Counted from the stretch's first letter, positions 18,508-28,363 are shown. The stretch: DNA of 64,000 nucleotides from Sulfurovum xiamenensis (GCF_030347995.1 NZ_JAQIBC010000002.1:186001-250000), one strand, 5' to 3'. Translations and numbers: made by a program. The notes: generated by a model not told the origin, from the sequence alone.

Positions 18508-19974
18508 ATGAAGCATAAAAAAATTGAGCATAGTAAACCTTTAGTGGAACTGTTGCATGGTGAAGCCATAGAAGAAGGTATCAGTAGGAGAACAGCACTC
18601 AAAATGATGGGGGTCGGTGGGGCGGCCACATTGGTGGGTTCATCTCCTTTTTTACAAGCAGATGAAGCACCAACAGCCAAAAGTGAAAAGAATGCCAAGA
18701 TCTTGATTGTTGGTGGTGGAGCAGGCGGTATCATGGCACTTGCCAGACTTCACAGTGCTTTACCTAATGCAGATATTACGATCATTGCACCCAATGAGAC
18801 ACACCTTTATCAGCCGGGACAGGTCTTTATGGCTGCCGGGCTTTATACGTTAGATGATATTGCAAAAGAGAATAGAGAGTTCATACCGGAGGATGTCAAT
18901 TGGATCAAAGATGAAGTTGCTTCATTTGATCCGGATAACAATAAAGTAACGACACGTGCCGGTGTGGAAGTACCTTATGATTATATGGTCGTGGCTACCG
19001 GGATAGTCTATCACTATGATTGGATCAAAGGTCTGAGTGAAGAGGATATAGGTAAAAACAGTATCTCCAGTGTCTATCTGAACAATCTGGAAAAAGGTAC
19101 CGCTAAAGGTGGTGAAGTGACTTTGCACTGGTTCAACGCGCTCAAAGAGGCAGCAGCTTCAGGTAAAAAACCAACAGTACTCTATACAAGTCCGAACACA
19201 CCTATCAAATGTGGTGGTGCACCACAAAAGATCCTCTACCTCAGTGCAGATCATTTGAAAAAAAATGATTTAGGGGCGAATTATATTTACGCTACTGACA
19301 GTGCAAAACTGTTTCACATCCCTGAGATCGAAAAATCACTGCTAGAAGTACAAAATAAGTATGACACCATTACCAATCATTTTAGACACAATCTTATTGC
19401 CATAGATACAAAGAACAAGGTAGCAACGTTTGAAGAGACCTATGAGGTCAAAGGGGAATATGATGAAGATCTGGAAGAGTATGATATATCTGAAGAAAAA
19501 AGAATGGTAGACATCTCTTATGACTTCATTCATATTGTACCGCCTATGGGGCCTCCTCAGGCATTGGTGGATTCTCAATTGGGTTGGCAAAAAGGTACTG
19601 CTAAGGGATGGCTTGAAGTAGACCAGGAAACACTGCAGCATAGAAGATACCCAAATGTATTTGGCATGGGTGATGTTTGTGGTATTCCGTTAGGTAAAAC
19701 CGGTGGATCTACTAGACATCATGGTCCTATCGCTGTGGGCAACCTTATTTCAGCACTTGAAGGTAAGCCACTGATGGAGAAATTCGATGGGTACACAGTC
19801 TGTCCGCTTAAAACAGAATATGGTGAGATCATCATGGCTGAATTTAACTACAAAGGTCTAGCACCTACCGTACCATTCCTGGATCCTGCAAAACCCAGAT
19901 TTCTGTGGTGGGCATTTGACCTCTATCAGTTGAAACCGATGTACTGGTATCTTATGTTGAGAGGATGGTTCTAG
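18508..19974 (+). CDS. sqr: Sulfide:quinone oxidoreductase family flavoprotein, Tat-type N-terminus
   Basis: A 488-residue FAD protein of the SQR/flavocytochrome c sulfide dehydrogenase superfamily. A twin-arginine sequence (SRRTALKMMGVGGAATLVGSS, about 26-46) is followed by the FAD motif ILIVGGGAGGIMALARL (65-81). Redox-site cysteines are in TPIKCGGAPQKIL (about 231-243) and GMGDVCGIPLGKTGG (about 387-401). SQR oxidises sulfide to polysulfide and reduces quinone at the periplasmic face of the membrane. A further Cys lies in YTVCPLKTEYG near the C-terminus. It sits about 110 bases upstream of the hydrogenase genes on the same strand, but with its own palindrome. The SQR subtype is not assigned. 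Confidence 0.85.
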   Translation: MKHKKIEHSKPLVELLHGEAIEEGISRRTALKMMGVGGAATLVGSSPFLQADEAPTAKSEKNAKILIVGGGAGGIMALARLHSALPNADITIIAPNETHLYQPGQVFMAAGLYTLDDIAKENREFIPEDVNWIKDEVASFDPDNNKVTTRAGVEVPYDYMVVATGIVYHYDWIKGLSEEDIGKNSISSVYLNNLEKGTAKGGEVTLHWFNALKEAAASGKKPTVLYTSPNTPIKCGGAPQKILYLSADHLKKNDLGANYIYATDSAKLFHIPEIEKSLLEVQNKYDTITNHFRHNLIAIDTKNKVATFEETYEVKGEYDEDLEEYDISEEKRMVDISYDFIHIVPPMGPPQALVDSQLGWQKGTAKGWLEVDQETLQHRRYPNVFGMGDVCGIPLGKTGGSTRHHGPIAVGNLISALEGKPLMEKFDGYTVCPLKTEYGEIIMAEFNYKGLAPTVPFLDPAKPRFLWWAFDLYQLKPMYWYLMLRGWF

Positions 19975-20008
19975 AAAATAGATAATTGTCATAATTAAAA
20001 ATTATTTT

Positions 20009-20035
20009 ATAATATTTGGTAGAAGCAAATATTAT
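20009..20035. promoter_or_regulatory. 10-bp inverted repeat upstream of the hydrogenase operon
   Basis: ATAATATTTG and CAAATATTAT are perfect 10-base arms with a 7-base spacer. The right arm covers the position where a -35 box for the TATACT at 20050-20055 would lie. It could be an operator of the hyd operon; an AT-only hairpin terminator for the SQR gene is less likely because no U-run follows. Confidence 0.5.
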
Positions 20036-20049
20036 TAGAGTTCCTATGA

Positions 20050-20055
20050 TATACT
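20050..20055 (+). promoter_or_regulatory. Candidate -10 box of the hyd-hyp operon
   Basis: TATACT about 30 bases before the hydA ATG. No consensus -35; the matching position lies in the right arm of the inverted repeat. The same TATACTTA sequence occurs in the SQR leader. Confidence 0.4.
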
Positions 20056-20085
20056 TAGCACATACAAAAATTAAAGGGGTTGAAG

Positions 20086-21243
20086 ATGAATGGTTTTGAT
20101 GCACTTTATGCAAAAGCAAAAGATCGTATACAGGCGTTGTCTGAGTTGCCTTCATTTAAAGAAGAGTCTATAGAGCAGATGCTTGAAGGTCGTGGTATTG
20201 AGCGGCGTGACTTCATCAAATGGGCTGCAGGTATTACAGCAATGCTTGCCCTGCCTTCCCAATTCACTCCTTTATTTGCTGAAGCTGCTAAAATGGCCGA
20301 TCGTATACCGTTGGTCTGGCTCCATATGGCAGAGTGTACAGGATGTAGTGAATCTTTTATACGCTCTGATGCGCCAACAGTCGATTCCCTGATTTTTGAC
20401 TATATCTCTCTTGAATACCATGAGACACTCATGGCTGCATCAGGCTGGCAAGCGGAAGAAAACCTGAATCAAGCTTTAAAAAAATATGCAGGAAGGTATA
20501 TTCTCCTTGTTGAGGGTGGAGTACCGACAGCTATGAACGGTCAGTATTTGACCATGGGACCCCAAGGTCGAACAGGCCTCAGTGTTGTTACAGAAGCGGC
20601 CAAAGACGCAGCAGCGATCTTTTCCATAGGAACTTGTGCTGCGTTTGGTGGTATTCAGGCTGCTGCACCAAATCCTACCGGTGCAAAAGGTGTTGACAAG
20701 GTGGTTTCTCAATCTGTTATCAATGTTCCTGGTTGTCCTCCAAGTGCTTCAAATATTGTTGGTACACTGATGCACTTTTTACTCTTTGGTACACTGCCTG
20801 CACTTGACCGTTACCATCGTCCAAAATGGGCATACGGTAACCGCATACATGATCTTTGTGAACGTCGCGGACATTTTGATGCCGGAGAGTTCGTAGAGAG
20901 TTTCGGTGATGATGGTGCTAAAGACGGATGGTGTCTCTATAAGCAGGGATGTAAAGGTCCGTATACCTTTAACAACTGTTCTACAGAACGCTTTAACCAG
21001 CATGTCAATTGGCCGATTGGTGCGGGACACGGTTGTATGGGATGTTCTGAACCGGACTTCTGGGATACGATGGGGCCATTGGAAAAACCGATCGATTCAC
21101 ATCTCGTCATGGGACTCAACTCCACTGTTGATAAGATAGGCACCACACTTCTTACTGCAACATTGGTTGGTATAGGTGCACATGCCGTTGCAAGTATATT
21201 TATGAATAAACATGATGAAAAGGGGGGAGTAAGTCATGGGTAA
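20086..21243 (+). CDS. hydA: [NiFe]-hydrogenase small subunit, Tat-exported
   Basis: A 385-residue small subunit of a periplasmic membrane-bound uptake hydrogenase (group 1). The ATG follows GGGG by six bases; an earlier TTG is unlikely. The Tat signal is ERRDFIKWAAGITAMLALP (about 41-59). Proximal cluster ligands begin with ECTGCSES, then GTCAAFGG and PGCPPSASN; the medial and distal cluster cysteines follow in the second half (GCMGCSEPDFWD). A C-terminal membrane anchor (LLTATLVGIGAHAVASIFM) is present. It passes electrons from the NiFe site to the cytochrome b subunit. The gene overlaps hydB by eight bases. Confidence 0.96.
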   Translation: MNGFDALYAKAKDRIQALSELPSFKEESIEQMLEGRGIERRDFIKWAAGITAMLALPSQFTPLFAEAAKMADRIPLVWLHMAECTGCSESFIRSDAPTVDSLIFDYISLEYHETLMAASGWQAEENLNQALKKYAGRYILLVEGGVPTAMNGQYLTMGPQGRTGLSVVTEAAKDAAAIFSIGTCAAFGGIQAAAPNPTGAKGVDKVVSQSVINVPGCPPSASNIVGTLMHFLLFGTLPALDRYHRPKWAYGNRIHDLCERRGHFDAGEFVESFGDDGAKDGWCLYKQGCKGPYTFNNCSTERFNQHVNWPIGAGHGCMGCSEPDFWDTMGPLEKPIDSHLVMGLNSTVDKIGTTLLTATLVGIGAHAVASIFMNKHDEKGGVSHG

Positions 21244-22954
21244 CAGACGTGTAGTGATCGATCCGATAACTAGAATTGAGGGACATCTGCGTATAGAAGT
21301 CGAAGTAGATGAAAACAATGTAGTACAAAAAGCCTACTCATCATCGACTTTGTGGAGAGGGATCGAACTTATTCTTAAAGGGCGTGATCCTCGTGATGCT
21401 GGACTTATGTCACAGCGTATCTGTGGTGTTTGTACTTATTCACATTACAAGGCCGGTGTGGAAGCGGTAGAGAATGCCTTAGGTGTAGAAGCACCCTACA
21501 ATGCACAATTGATACGTTCACTTCTTAATGAATCTCTTTATATGCATGACCATGTGGTACATTTCTACCACTTACATGGTCTTGACTGGGTCGATGTGGT
21601 CTCAGCATTGAGTGCAGACCCTGAAAAAGCATCCAAGTTGGCTTTTAAATATTCTGATTCACCTATAGCAACAGGAGCAGATGAACTGACTGCTGTACAA
21701 AAGAGAGTGAAAGAGTTTGTAGATAAAGGTCAACTTGGTCCATTCGCCAATGCCTATTGGGGGAATGGCACCTACAAATTCTCTCCGGAACAGAACCTTA
21801 TCGCACTTTCACATTATCTCAAGGCACTAGAGGTACAGCGTGTAGCTGCACAGATGTTCGCTATCTTTGGAGCAAAACAGCCGCATCCGCAAAGTCTTGT
21901 GGTGGGTGGGGTGACCTGTGTCAGAGATATATTGAGTCCTACACGTCTGGCTCAATGGAAAGAAAAATACAAAATTGTTAAAGACTTCATCGATCGTGCC
22001 TATCAGGCAGATATCATCATGGCTGCAGAAGCCTACGGTACAGAAGAAACCGTACTAGGTGGAGTAGGGGTGAAGAACTTCCTTGCTGCTGATGCATTTA
22101 TGCTAAACCGTACAGAAAATCTTTTCCAAAGTGGGTACATCACAAATGGTGATATTACTCAAGTATTCGATATTGATGATATGAAGATAGAAGAAGATGT
22201 GACACACGCATGGTATAAAGGTACAAATCACTTACAACCTTGGGATGGTGTGACTGAACCAGACTATACTGGTTTTGTAGATGGTGATACTGTGAATGGA
22301 GAAGCAAAGATCATCGATGAAAATGCAAAATACTCTTGGGTGAAATCACCTCGTTATGACGATCAAGCGATGGAGGTTGGTCCCTTAGCCTGTTTACTGG
22401 TTAATTATGCCAGAGGCAATACAAAGGTCCAAGCGGAAGTAGGCGCTTTTCTAAAAAGGACGGGACTGCCGGTAGGTGCACTCTTTACGACATTAGGTAG
22501 AACAGCGGCAAGAATGCTTCAAACTAAATTGATATCTGACAATGCTATCATAACCTTTAATTCACTGGTAGAGAATATCAAAACCGATGACAGTACGTAC
22601 ACTAAGTTTGAGATTGATCATTCAAAAGTCTACAAAGGCCGCTTTATAGGAGAAGCTCCTCGTGGAACACTTAGTCACTGGGTACGTATTAAAGATGGAG
22701 TCATAGAAAATTATCAAGCAGTCGTACCAACAACATGGAATGCTGGACCGATGGACGGTAACGGTACTATTGGCCCTTATGAAGCATCCTTGGTAGGTTT
22801 AAAACTTGAAGATCCGACCAAACCGCTTGAAGTACTCAGAGTGATTCACTCTTTTGATCCTTGTATGTCATGTTCCGTACATGTGATGGATATGAAAGGT
22901 GCAGAACTTAGTGAATTTAAAGTGAATCCTATGAACAGTGGGACAGCTTGTTAA
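21236..22954 (+). CDS. hydB: [NiFe]-hydrogenase large subunit
   Basis: A 572-residue catalytic subunit that oxidises H2 and feeds the quinone pool. The two NiFe ligand motifs are intact: RICGVCTYSHYKAGVEAVE (about 62-80) and DPCMSCSVHVM near the C-terminus. After the His of the second motif a tail of about 16 residues remains, which HydD-type protease would remove once nickel is loaded. The protein has no signal of its own and is carried across with HydA. Length is normal for group 1 enzymes. Confidence 0.97.
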   Translation: MGNRRVVIDPITRIEGHLRIEVEVDENNVVQKAYSSSTLWRGIELILKGRDPRDAGLMSQRICGVCTYSHYKAGVEAVENALGVEAPYNAQLIRSLLNESLYMHDHVVHFYHLHGLDWVDVVSALSADPEKASKLAFKYSDSPIATGADELTAVQKRVKEFVDKGQLGPFANAYWGNGTYKFSPEQNLIALSHYLKALEVQRVAAQMFAIFGAKQPHPQSLVVGGVTCVRDILSPTRLAQWKEKYKIVKDFIDRAYQADIIMAAEAYGTEETVLGGVGVKNFLAADAFMLNRTENLFQSGYITNGDITQVFDIDDMKIEEDVTHAWYKGTNHLQPWDGVTEPDYTGFVDGDTVNGEAKIIDENAKYSWVKSPRYDDQAMEVGPLACLLVNYARGNTKVQAEVGAFLKRTGLPVGALFTTLGRTAARMLQTKLISDNAIITFNSLVENIKTDDSTYTKFEIDHSKVYKGRFIGEAPRGTLSHWVRIKDGVIENYQAVVPTTWNAGPMDGNGTIGPYEASLVGLKLEDPTKPLEVLRVIHSFDPCMSCSVHVMDMKGAELSEFKVNPMNSGTAC

Positions 22955-23005
22955 TGTGTTAAATAGATTTCCTTGAATAAAAAGGAATGAAAAGGAGAGA
23001 AAACT

Positions 23006-23722
23006 ATGAAAAAACCAGAAGAATATATTATAGAACATCCTGATTTTGTTTATAGTTGGGGTAATCGAATATTACACTGGATACGTGCCCTTGTAGTAAC
23101 GGGATTAATTATAACCGGGTTCTATCTAGCACATCCATTCATTTTGTCTGAAGGTTCAACGGATAAACTACTTTATGGAAAGTGGGCAATGTGGCATTTT
23201 ATCCTGGGATTTGTACTGATATCTTCCGGTCTGCTTCGTATCTATCTCTTCTTTTTTGGACCAGATAGTAATGGTGAATTACGTTCACTTAGAGATGTAT
23301 TCAGTTTAAAATCTTGGTTAGTTGCGTTAAAGTCATATTTCTTTTTCGGTGAATTACGTAAAATAGGGTTGTATGGGCCATTACAGTTTTTTACTTACTT
23401 TATAATCACGCTCTTGGTTATTACAGCCTCACTTACTGGATTAATATTGTATGTACATGTCTATCACCAAGGTATTGGTGGTTTGTTATATGACTCAATG
23501 CGCGTAGTTGAGGCATGGTTCGGTGGACTTGCTAGTGTACGTTTTATACATCATATTACAATGTGGGGTTTTTTGGTCTTTATCCCTATCCATATCTACA
23601 TGGTCATTTGGTCTGCCATACGATTTAAACATGCCGCGCTTGATGTAATGTTTACAGGGTATGATTACCATCTGAAAAAAGAACAACTAGAAAGCCAGTC
23701 TGAGGAAAAAGATAAAAAGTGA
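23006..23722 (+). CDS. hydC: Hydrogenase cytochrome b subunit (quinone-reducing)
   Basis: A 238-residue four-helix di-heme cytochrome b of the Ni/Fe-hydrogenase b-type family. Histidines in helices, including RILHWIRALV, KWAMWHFILGF and RFIHHITMWGFLVFIPIHIYM split across the final helices, fit the heme ligand pattern. It takes electrons from HydA and reduces menaquinone in the inner membrane. An AAAAGGAGAG site precedes the ATG. Its stop overlaps the hydD GTG start. Confidence 0.94.
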   Translation: MKKPEEYIIEHPDFVYSWGNRILHWIRALVVTGLIITGFYLAHPFILSEGSTDKLLYGKWAMWHFILGFVLISSGLLRIYLFFFGPDSNGELRSLRDVFSLKSWLVALKSYFFFGELRKIGLYGPLQFFTYFIITLLVITASLTGLILYVHVYHQGIGGLLYDSMRVVEAWFGGLASVRFIHHITMWGFLVFIPIHIYMVIWSAIRFKHAALDVMFTGYDYHLKKEQLESQSEEKDKK

Positions 23723-24267
23723 AAATTTTAGTATTAGGTATTGGGAACCTGCTATTTGGTGATGAAGGCATCGGGGTACATTTTATCAATTATATAGGAG
23801 AGAAATACCGTTTTGAAGGTGAACCTCAGATCGATCTTGTGGATGGAGGGACCCTTGCACAAAGACTCATACCTATCATCGTAGAGTATGATCATGTGAT
23901 CATTGTTGATACGATCAATGCACCAGGAGTAGAGGCTGGTGAAGTTTATTTCTTTGATTTTGATGCAGTGCCTGATGCAGTAGACTGGCAGGGTAGTGCA
24001 CATGAGGTTGAAATGCTGCAAACTCTCAATATGATGGATCTTGCAGGCGATCGTCCACCTACGATGATCATGGGTGTCGTACCCACAGTGATAGAAGCCA
24101 CAGAATTTTCTCTTTCTGAGGGTGTAGCTGCCGCCGTACCACTGATGGAAAAGACACTGCTACATTACTTAAAAACCATGGGAATTGCTGCAGTCAAAAA
24201 AGCTGAAGTCGATATGCAGGCCATTCTACCAAACTCATTTAGGGTACTTGATGCATATAGCGTTTAA
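23719..24267 (+). CDS. hydD: Hydrogenase maturation endopeptidase
   Basis: A 182-residue HyaD/HybD-type protease starting at GTG within the overlapping GTGA of the hydC stop. N-terminal ILVLGIGNLLFGDEGIGVHF holds the conserved Glu/Asp that senses nickel, with further metal ligands at VDGGTLAQRL and GSAHEVEMLQTL. It clips the C-terminal tail of the large subunit after nickel insertion in the cytoplasm. Its 3' end overlaps the start of hydE by 17 bases. Confidence 0.94.
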   Translation: MKILVLGIGNLLFGDEGIGVHFINYIGEKYRFEGEPQIDLVDGGTLAQRLIPIIVEYDHVIIVDTINAPGVEAGEVYFFDFDAVPDAVDWQGSAHEVEMLQTLNMMDLAGDRPPTMIMGVVPTVIEATEFSLSEGVAAAVPLMEKTLLHYLKTMGIAAVKKAEVDMQAILPNSFRVLDAYSV

Positions 24268-26041
24268 ATTTACATACACCCATAGTAATGGGTTGTTTAT
24301 ACGACTGTTAAATCGTATCAATGAACTCTCAACTCTACCGCTTTCACTATACCAGAATGGCACAGAGTTCAGGATAGAAGCTTCAGCTGACCAAACAAGC
24401 TTAGAGGCACTGGCGGAACAAATATCCTTGCTCGTCCCCCAGTCACTCTTCTTGGAAGAGTACAAGATAGAGGAGGCTAACACCGAGGTAGCTTCTAAGA
24501 TACTCTCTAAGAATGATGCTCCATATGAAGTACCATATTGCCCCGAATGCCAGGAAAAAGTGATCAACACATTGAATCCGTTTCATCCATGTACTGTTTG
24601 CGGGTTCAGTGAACTATCTATTTCTATGGATGATCTCACTACTTATACAGGCATCCAAGCATCCAAAGAAAAGGATTTTTTTCTGCAATTGGCAACTGTC
24701 TTGGAAGAGAAAGGTGAAATTGTCTTACCTACCTATAATGGAACACGCCGCTTTGCTTTATTACATACAAAGGAACAAAACGATCAGGGTATTCTCTTTT
24801 GCGATCCTACAGATATTTCAGATAAATTTCTTATCACGCAATGTGAATTGGATAGCTTGATGACAGTGGAAAAACCTTCCGTGCGTTTAAAACCGAAATT
24901 AATGTTTCGCGCTGAAAATACATTGGATCAACCTTTTTATCCTGTCTTCTTCGCAGATGATAAAATTACTTTGGCCCTCTCTATTGCGTTAAAAAAGAAA
25001 GATATAGATGCAGTGTACTCTGACCATGTATCTACATTACGTGTTGCTACTGCGCTGGATGAAAAGTTGATTATCACATCAGGTCGTGATATGCTGCCAT
25101 TTTCTATGGATATCCCTTTAAAACAACCTTCTTTCTGTGAGTATAACGGTTTTCAGGCCTGTGGAGATGTAAATGGCTTACAGTTGAACAAAATACTTGC
25201 CTTACAAAAACCAACTATACGCTATGTTGCGAATGATGCAGCACCTACCTTTGCCAATGCGATACGTTTTGAACCTGCACATGCTGCCATGCGTTCCATT
25301 GTACTTGAACATGGACTTGACGAACAGTCACTCTGTGGGATACATTTCAGCCGAACACATCCATCTCATATCTTCTCTTTTTCCAGAAAAATAGGATATA
25401 CCCCTATGGTACTCTTCAGAGATAATACCATCTGTCAGCCTAAACATATGTTAGAAGCGATCAGAACCATGGACGAGGGTGGTATGCGTCTGGTGAACAA
25501 TTTCCAAAAGAGTTTTCCTGACCTCTGTGATACGATCGAACAAGTGAAGTTTACATCCCATACCGATATTTCTGACATTACCAAAATATGGTCTATGGCA
25601 GCTGTTTTTATCGGCTTGTATGAAGGGAGCGATGCACTGGAGTCATGCGAAAAACTTGAGTCAACTGCCATTGAATTCAACGGTAAATCCGGTCCTCGTA
25701 TCGATTATAAAGTCATAAGCACAGAAGAGGGATACCAGCTTGACCCGAGGCTTGCCATCCGTTCTGCCATGAGTTTCAAACTTGCCGGTCTTGATGAGTA
25801 TCTCCTGAGTTTTGGTTTTATTGATTCTTTGGCAGACTTTATTGCACAGCAGGCTGAAAATGCAGATGCAAATATAGGTATCCATGGTGTGACACTCAGC
25901 GGTGGATTATTTGAAAACCGTCAATTATTGATGCGTGCCTATAATGCTCTGAGTATCAATTATCCGATCTATAGAAACAAACGTTTAAGCATAGATGATG
26001 CCAATGTCGCATTTGGAGCGATTACCCTTGGAAGTGAATAG
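24251..26041 (+). CDS. hydE: HydE, HypF-like paralogue of the hydrogenase operon
   Basis: A 596-residue protein starting at the ATG with AGGG six bases upstream, within the end of hydD. This is the position and length of hydE in Wolinella and Helicobacter hyd operons. It resembles a HypF from which motifs were lost: one zinc-finger-like segment (YCPECQ then CTVCGF), a YrdC-like part without the usual KGLGG loop (VLPTYNGTRRFALLH), and a C-terminal Kae1-like part ending GVTLSGGLFENRQLL. The HypF acylphosphatase motif is absent. Needed for hydrogenase activity in relatives, but the molecular step is not known. It is followed by a true HypF. Confidence 0.82.
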   Translation: MHIAFKFTYTHSNGLFIRLLNRINELSTLPLSLYQNGTEFRIEASADQTSLEALAEQISLLVPQSLFLEEYKIEEANTEVASKILSKNDAPYEVPYCPECQEKVINTLNPFHPCTVCGFSELSISMDDLTTYTGIQASKEKDFFLQLATVLEEKGEIVLPTYNGTRRFALLHTKEQNDQGILFCDPTDISDKFLITQCELDSLMTVEKPSVRLKPKLMFRAENTLDQPFYPVFFADDKITLALSIALKKKDIDAVYSDHVSTLRVATALDEKLIITSGRDMLPFSMDIPLKQPSFCEYNGFQACGDVNGLQLNKILALQKPTIRYVANDAAPTFANAIRFEPAHAAMRSIVLEHGLDEQSLCGIHFSRTHPSHIFSFSRKIGYTPMVLFRDNTICQPKHMLEAIRTMDEGGMRLVNNFQKSFPDLCDTIEQVKFTSHTDISDITKIWSMAAVFIGLYEGSDALESCEKLESTAIEFNGKSGPRIDYKVISTEEGYQLDPRLAIRSAMSFKLAGLDEYLLSFGFIDSLADFIAQQAENADANIGIHGVTLSGGLFENRQLLMRAYNALSINYPIYRNKRLSIDDANVAFGAITLGSE

Positions 26042-28295
26042 AAAGTTTAACATCACCGGGGTTGTACAGGGCGTTGGTTTTCGTCCTTTCATCTACCAGC
26101 TCGCGGACCGTTACCATTTAAATGGATTTATAGTAAACACTACAGCTGGGGTAAACATAGAACTTGAGGGTAAAAAGAGTGCCATTGAGGCATTTACAGA
26201 AGCATTCCACAGAGAACTGCCCCCTCTTGTACGTATCGATACACTCTCAAGTGAAGATACACAGTACGTCGGTTATACAAATTTTCAAATTCTTCAAAGT
26301 AACACAGCAAATCAGAAATCTACTTTGGTTTCTCCTGATATAGCCATTTGTAAAAATTGTCTCCAAGAGATGCATGATCCAACCAATAGACGACACGCTT
26401 ATCCTTTTATTAACTGTACTAACTGTGGACCGCGTTACAGTATCATAGAAACACTTCCCTATGACAGACCCAACACTTCTATGCATTCTTTTATGATGTG
26501 TAAAGCGTGCCAAAAAGAGTACATGGATCCTTTGGATCGCCGTTTTCATGCACAGCCCATCAGCTGTCCTGACTGTGGACCTACACTCAAATTACTTGAT
26601 CCTAAGGGAAACGTATTAATAAAAGGCAATGATACTATAAAATTAACAGCAGATGCTATCAAAAAAGGGTCTATTGTAGCAGTCAAAGGACTTGGAGGAT
26701 TTCATCTGATCTGTGATTCCACCAACACCAATACTGTAGATGAGTTAAGAAAACGCAAACAAAGACCACTAAAGCCTTTTGCCGTGATGTTCCCAGATAT
26801 AGAAAGTTTAAAAGCCTCTACAGACATATCTCTAAGGGAAGCAGAACTCATCACATCCAAAGAAAAAGCTATCGTCATCGTTCCTAAACGAAAAGAGAGT
26901 TTACTCAGTCCTCTTGTAGCACCGGGTCTTGACCGCATAGGTGTTTTTCTTCCTTATACACCTTTGCATCATCTTCTGCTCGAGGAGGTCAATGTTCCTC
27001 TTGTTGCTACAAGTGCGAATCACAGTGATGACCCGATCATACAAAACAGTGTTGAGTTACTTGAGAAGCTTGGCTTTGTTGTTGATCTGATACTTGACCA
27101 TGACCGCGATATACTCAATGCAAATGATGACAGTGTCTTACAAATGGTAGGCGATGAAAAGATAACACTTCGTATGTCCAGAGGCTATGCACCAAAAAGT
27201 ATGAAACTACCGTTTAAGAGTGAGAAAAAGATACTCGCTGTCGGAGCAAATCAAAAAAACAGTATTGCTTTGATCTTTGATAATACGCTTATTATGAGTC
27301 CCTACATCGGTGATTTAAATTCACTAGAAGCATTTGAATATTTTGAACGTACACTTCATACATTTAAACGCTTTTATGATTTTGAACCTGATGTCATCGT
27401 CTATGATAAACATCCCGAATATATGACCACAAAATGGGCTAAACAATTACAAAAAAATCATCCAAATTTACAAGCCATTGAAGTACAGCATCATTATGCT
27501 CATCTTCTTGCAGTGATGGGCGAACATCATATGGATGGAAAAGTTTTGGGATTTGCATTTGATGGTACGGGTTATGGTGATGATGGAACCATATGGGGCG
27601 GAGAAGTGATGATAGCAGATCATCAAAACTATGAACGTATTGTGACCATTTCACCTTTTCGTCTTTTGGGTGGGGAAAAGGCCATCAAAGAGCCACGCAG
27701 ATCTGCTCTTTCTCTCTTGTTTGAAACCTATACACTTGATGAGATACATGCACTAAAATTGCCACTATTACAGCAATTTTCCAAAGAAGAGGTCAACATG
27801 CTTCATACGGTATGGGAGAAGGGCATGAATGCTCCATTGTGCAGTTCTATGGGAAGACTTTTTGATGCTGTGGCAAGTTTTGCAGATATTGTACATCTGT
27901 CAAGTTTTGAAGGGGAAAGTGGCTTGGTCATGGAACAGTATGTGGATGAAAGCATCACGGATATCTTTCATTTTGAGATAGAGAATGGTATGATCAACCT
28001 ACAATCGATGGTAGAATCTATGGTACAAATGGAAGATAGACAACGCATTGTTTCAACCTTTTTTAATACAGTCGTAGAGATCATTTTTCAGATCGCCCAA
28101 AAACATCCTACGCTCCCACTTCTTTTTTCTGGAGGTGTTTTCCAGAACAAAGTACTGGTTGAGAAGATCATCAGACGCTGTAAAAAAGAGAATCGTAACT
28201 ATTATTTTCAAAATGATACAGCGATCAATGATGGTGGGATCGCTGGAGGACAGGCATGGCATGCCTTGCATTATTACTCAACACAAAACGCATGA
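25995..28295 (+). CDS. hypF: HypF, carbamoyltransferase for NiFe cyanide ligand synthesis
   Basis: About 766 residues if started at the first ATG; a TTG 33 bases later with GGAG nine bases upstream fits the family N-terminus better, so the start is uncertain. Domains in order: acylphosphatase (VVQGVGFRPFIYQLA, about 23-37), two zinc fingers (CKNC...CTNCGPRY and CKAC...CPDCGP), YrdC-like (VAVKGLGGFHLICD, about 228-241) and Kae1-like (VQHHYAHLLAVMGEHH, then GVFQNKVL). HypF makes carbamoyl-adenylate from carbamoyl phosphate and passes it to HypE in the cytoplasm. It overlaps hydE. Confidence 0.95.
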   Translation: MMPMSHLERLPLEVNRKFNITGVVQGVGFRPFIYQLADRYHLNGFIVNTTAGVNIELEGKKSAIEAFTEAFHRELPPLVRIDTLSSEDTQYVGYTNFQILQSNTANQKSTLVSPDIAICKNCLQEMHDPTNRRHAYPFINCTNCGPRYSIIETLPYDRPNTSMHSFMMCKACQKEYMDPLDRRFHAQPISCPDCGPTLKLLDPKGNVLIKGNDTIKLTADAIKKGSIVAVKGLGGFHLICDSTNTNTVDELRKRKQRPLKPFAVMFPDIESLKASTDISLREAELITSKEKAIVIVPKRKESLLSPLVAPGLDRIGVFLPYTPLHHLLLEEVNVPLVATSANHSDDPIIQNSVELLEKLGFVVDLILDHDRDILNANDDSVLQMVGDEKITLRMSRGYAPKSMKLPFKSEKKILAVGANQKNSIALIFDNTLIMSPYIGDLNSLEAFEYFERTLHTFKRFYDFEPDVIVYDKHPEYMTTKWAKQLQKNHPNLQAIEVQHHYAHLLAVMGEHHMDGKVLGFAFDGTGYGDDGTIWGGEVMIADHQNYERIVTISPFRLLGGEKAIKEPRRSALSLLFETYTLDEIHALKLPLLQQFSKEEVNMLHTVWEKGMNAPLCSSMGRLFDAVASFADIVHLSSFEGESGLVMEQYVDESITDIFHFEIENGMINLQSMVESMVQMEDRQRIVSTFFNTVVEIIFQIAQKHPTLPLLFSGGVFQNKVLVEKIIRRCKKENRNYYFQNDTAINDGGIAGGQAWHALHYYSTQNA

Positions 28296-28336
28296 TAAAG
28301 ATGCATATCTTTAAACACAATTTTATGAAAAGACTC

Positions 28337-28342
28337 TATAAT
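28337..28342 (+). promoter_or_regulatory. Candidate internal -10 box before the nickel transporter gene
   Basis: TATAAT 22 bases before the ATG in the only sizeable gap (68 bases) of the hyd-hyp run. No clear -35 box. It may give nickel-transporter and hyp transcripts independently of hydA. Confidence 0.35.
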
Positions 28343-28363
28343 TAAAAGTATAAGGAACGCAAG

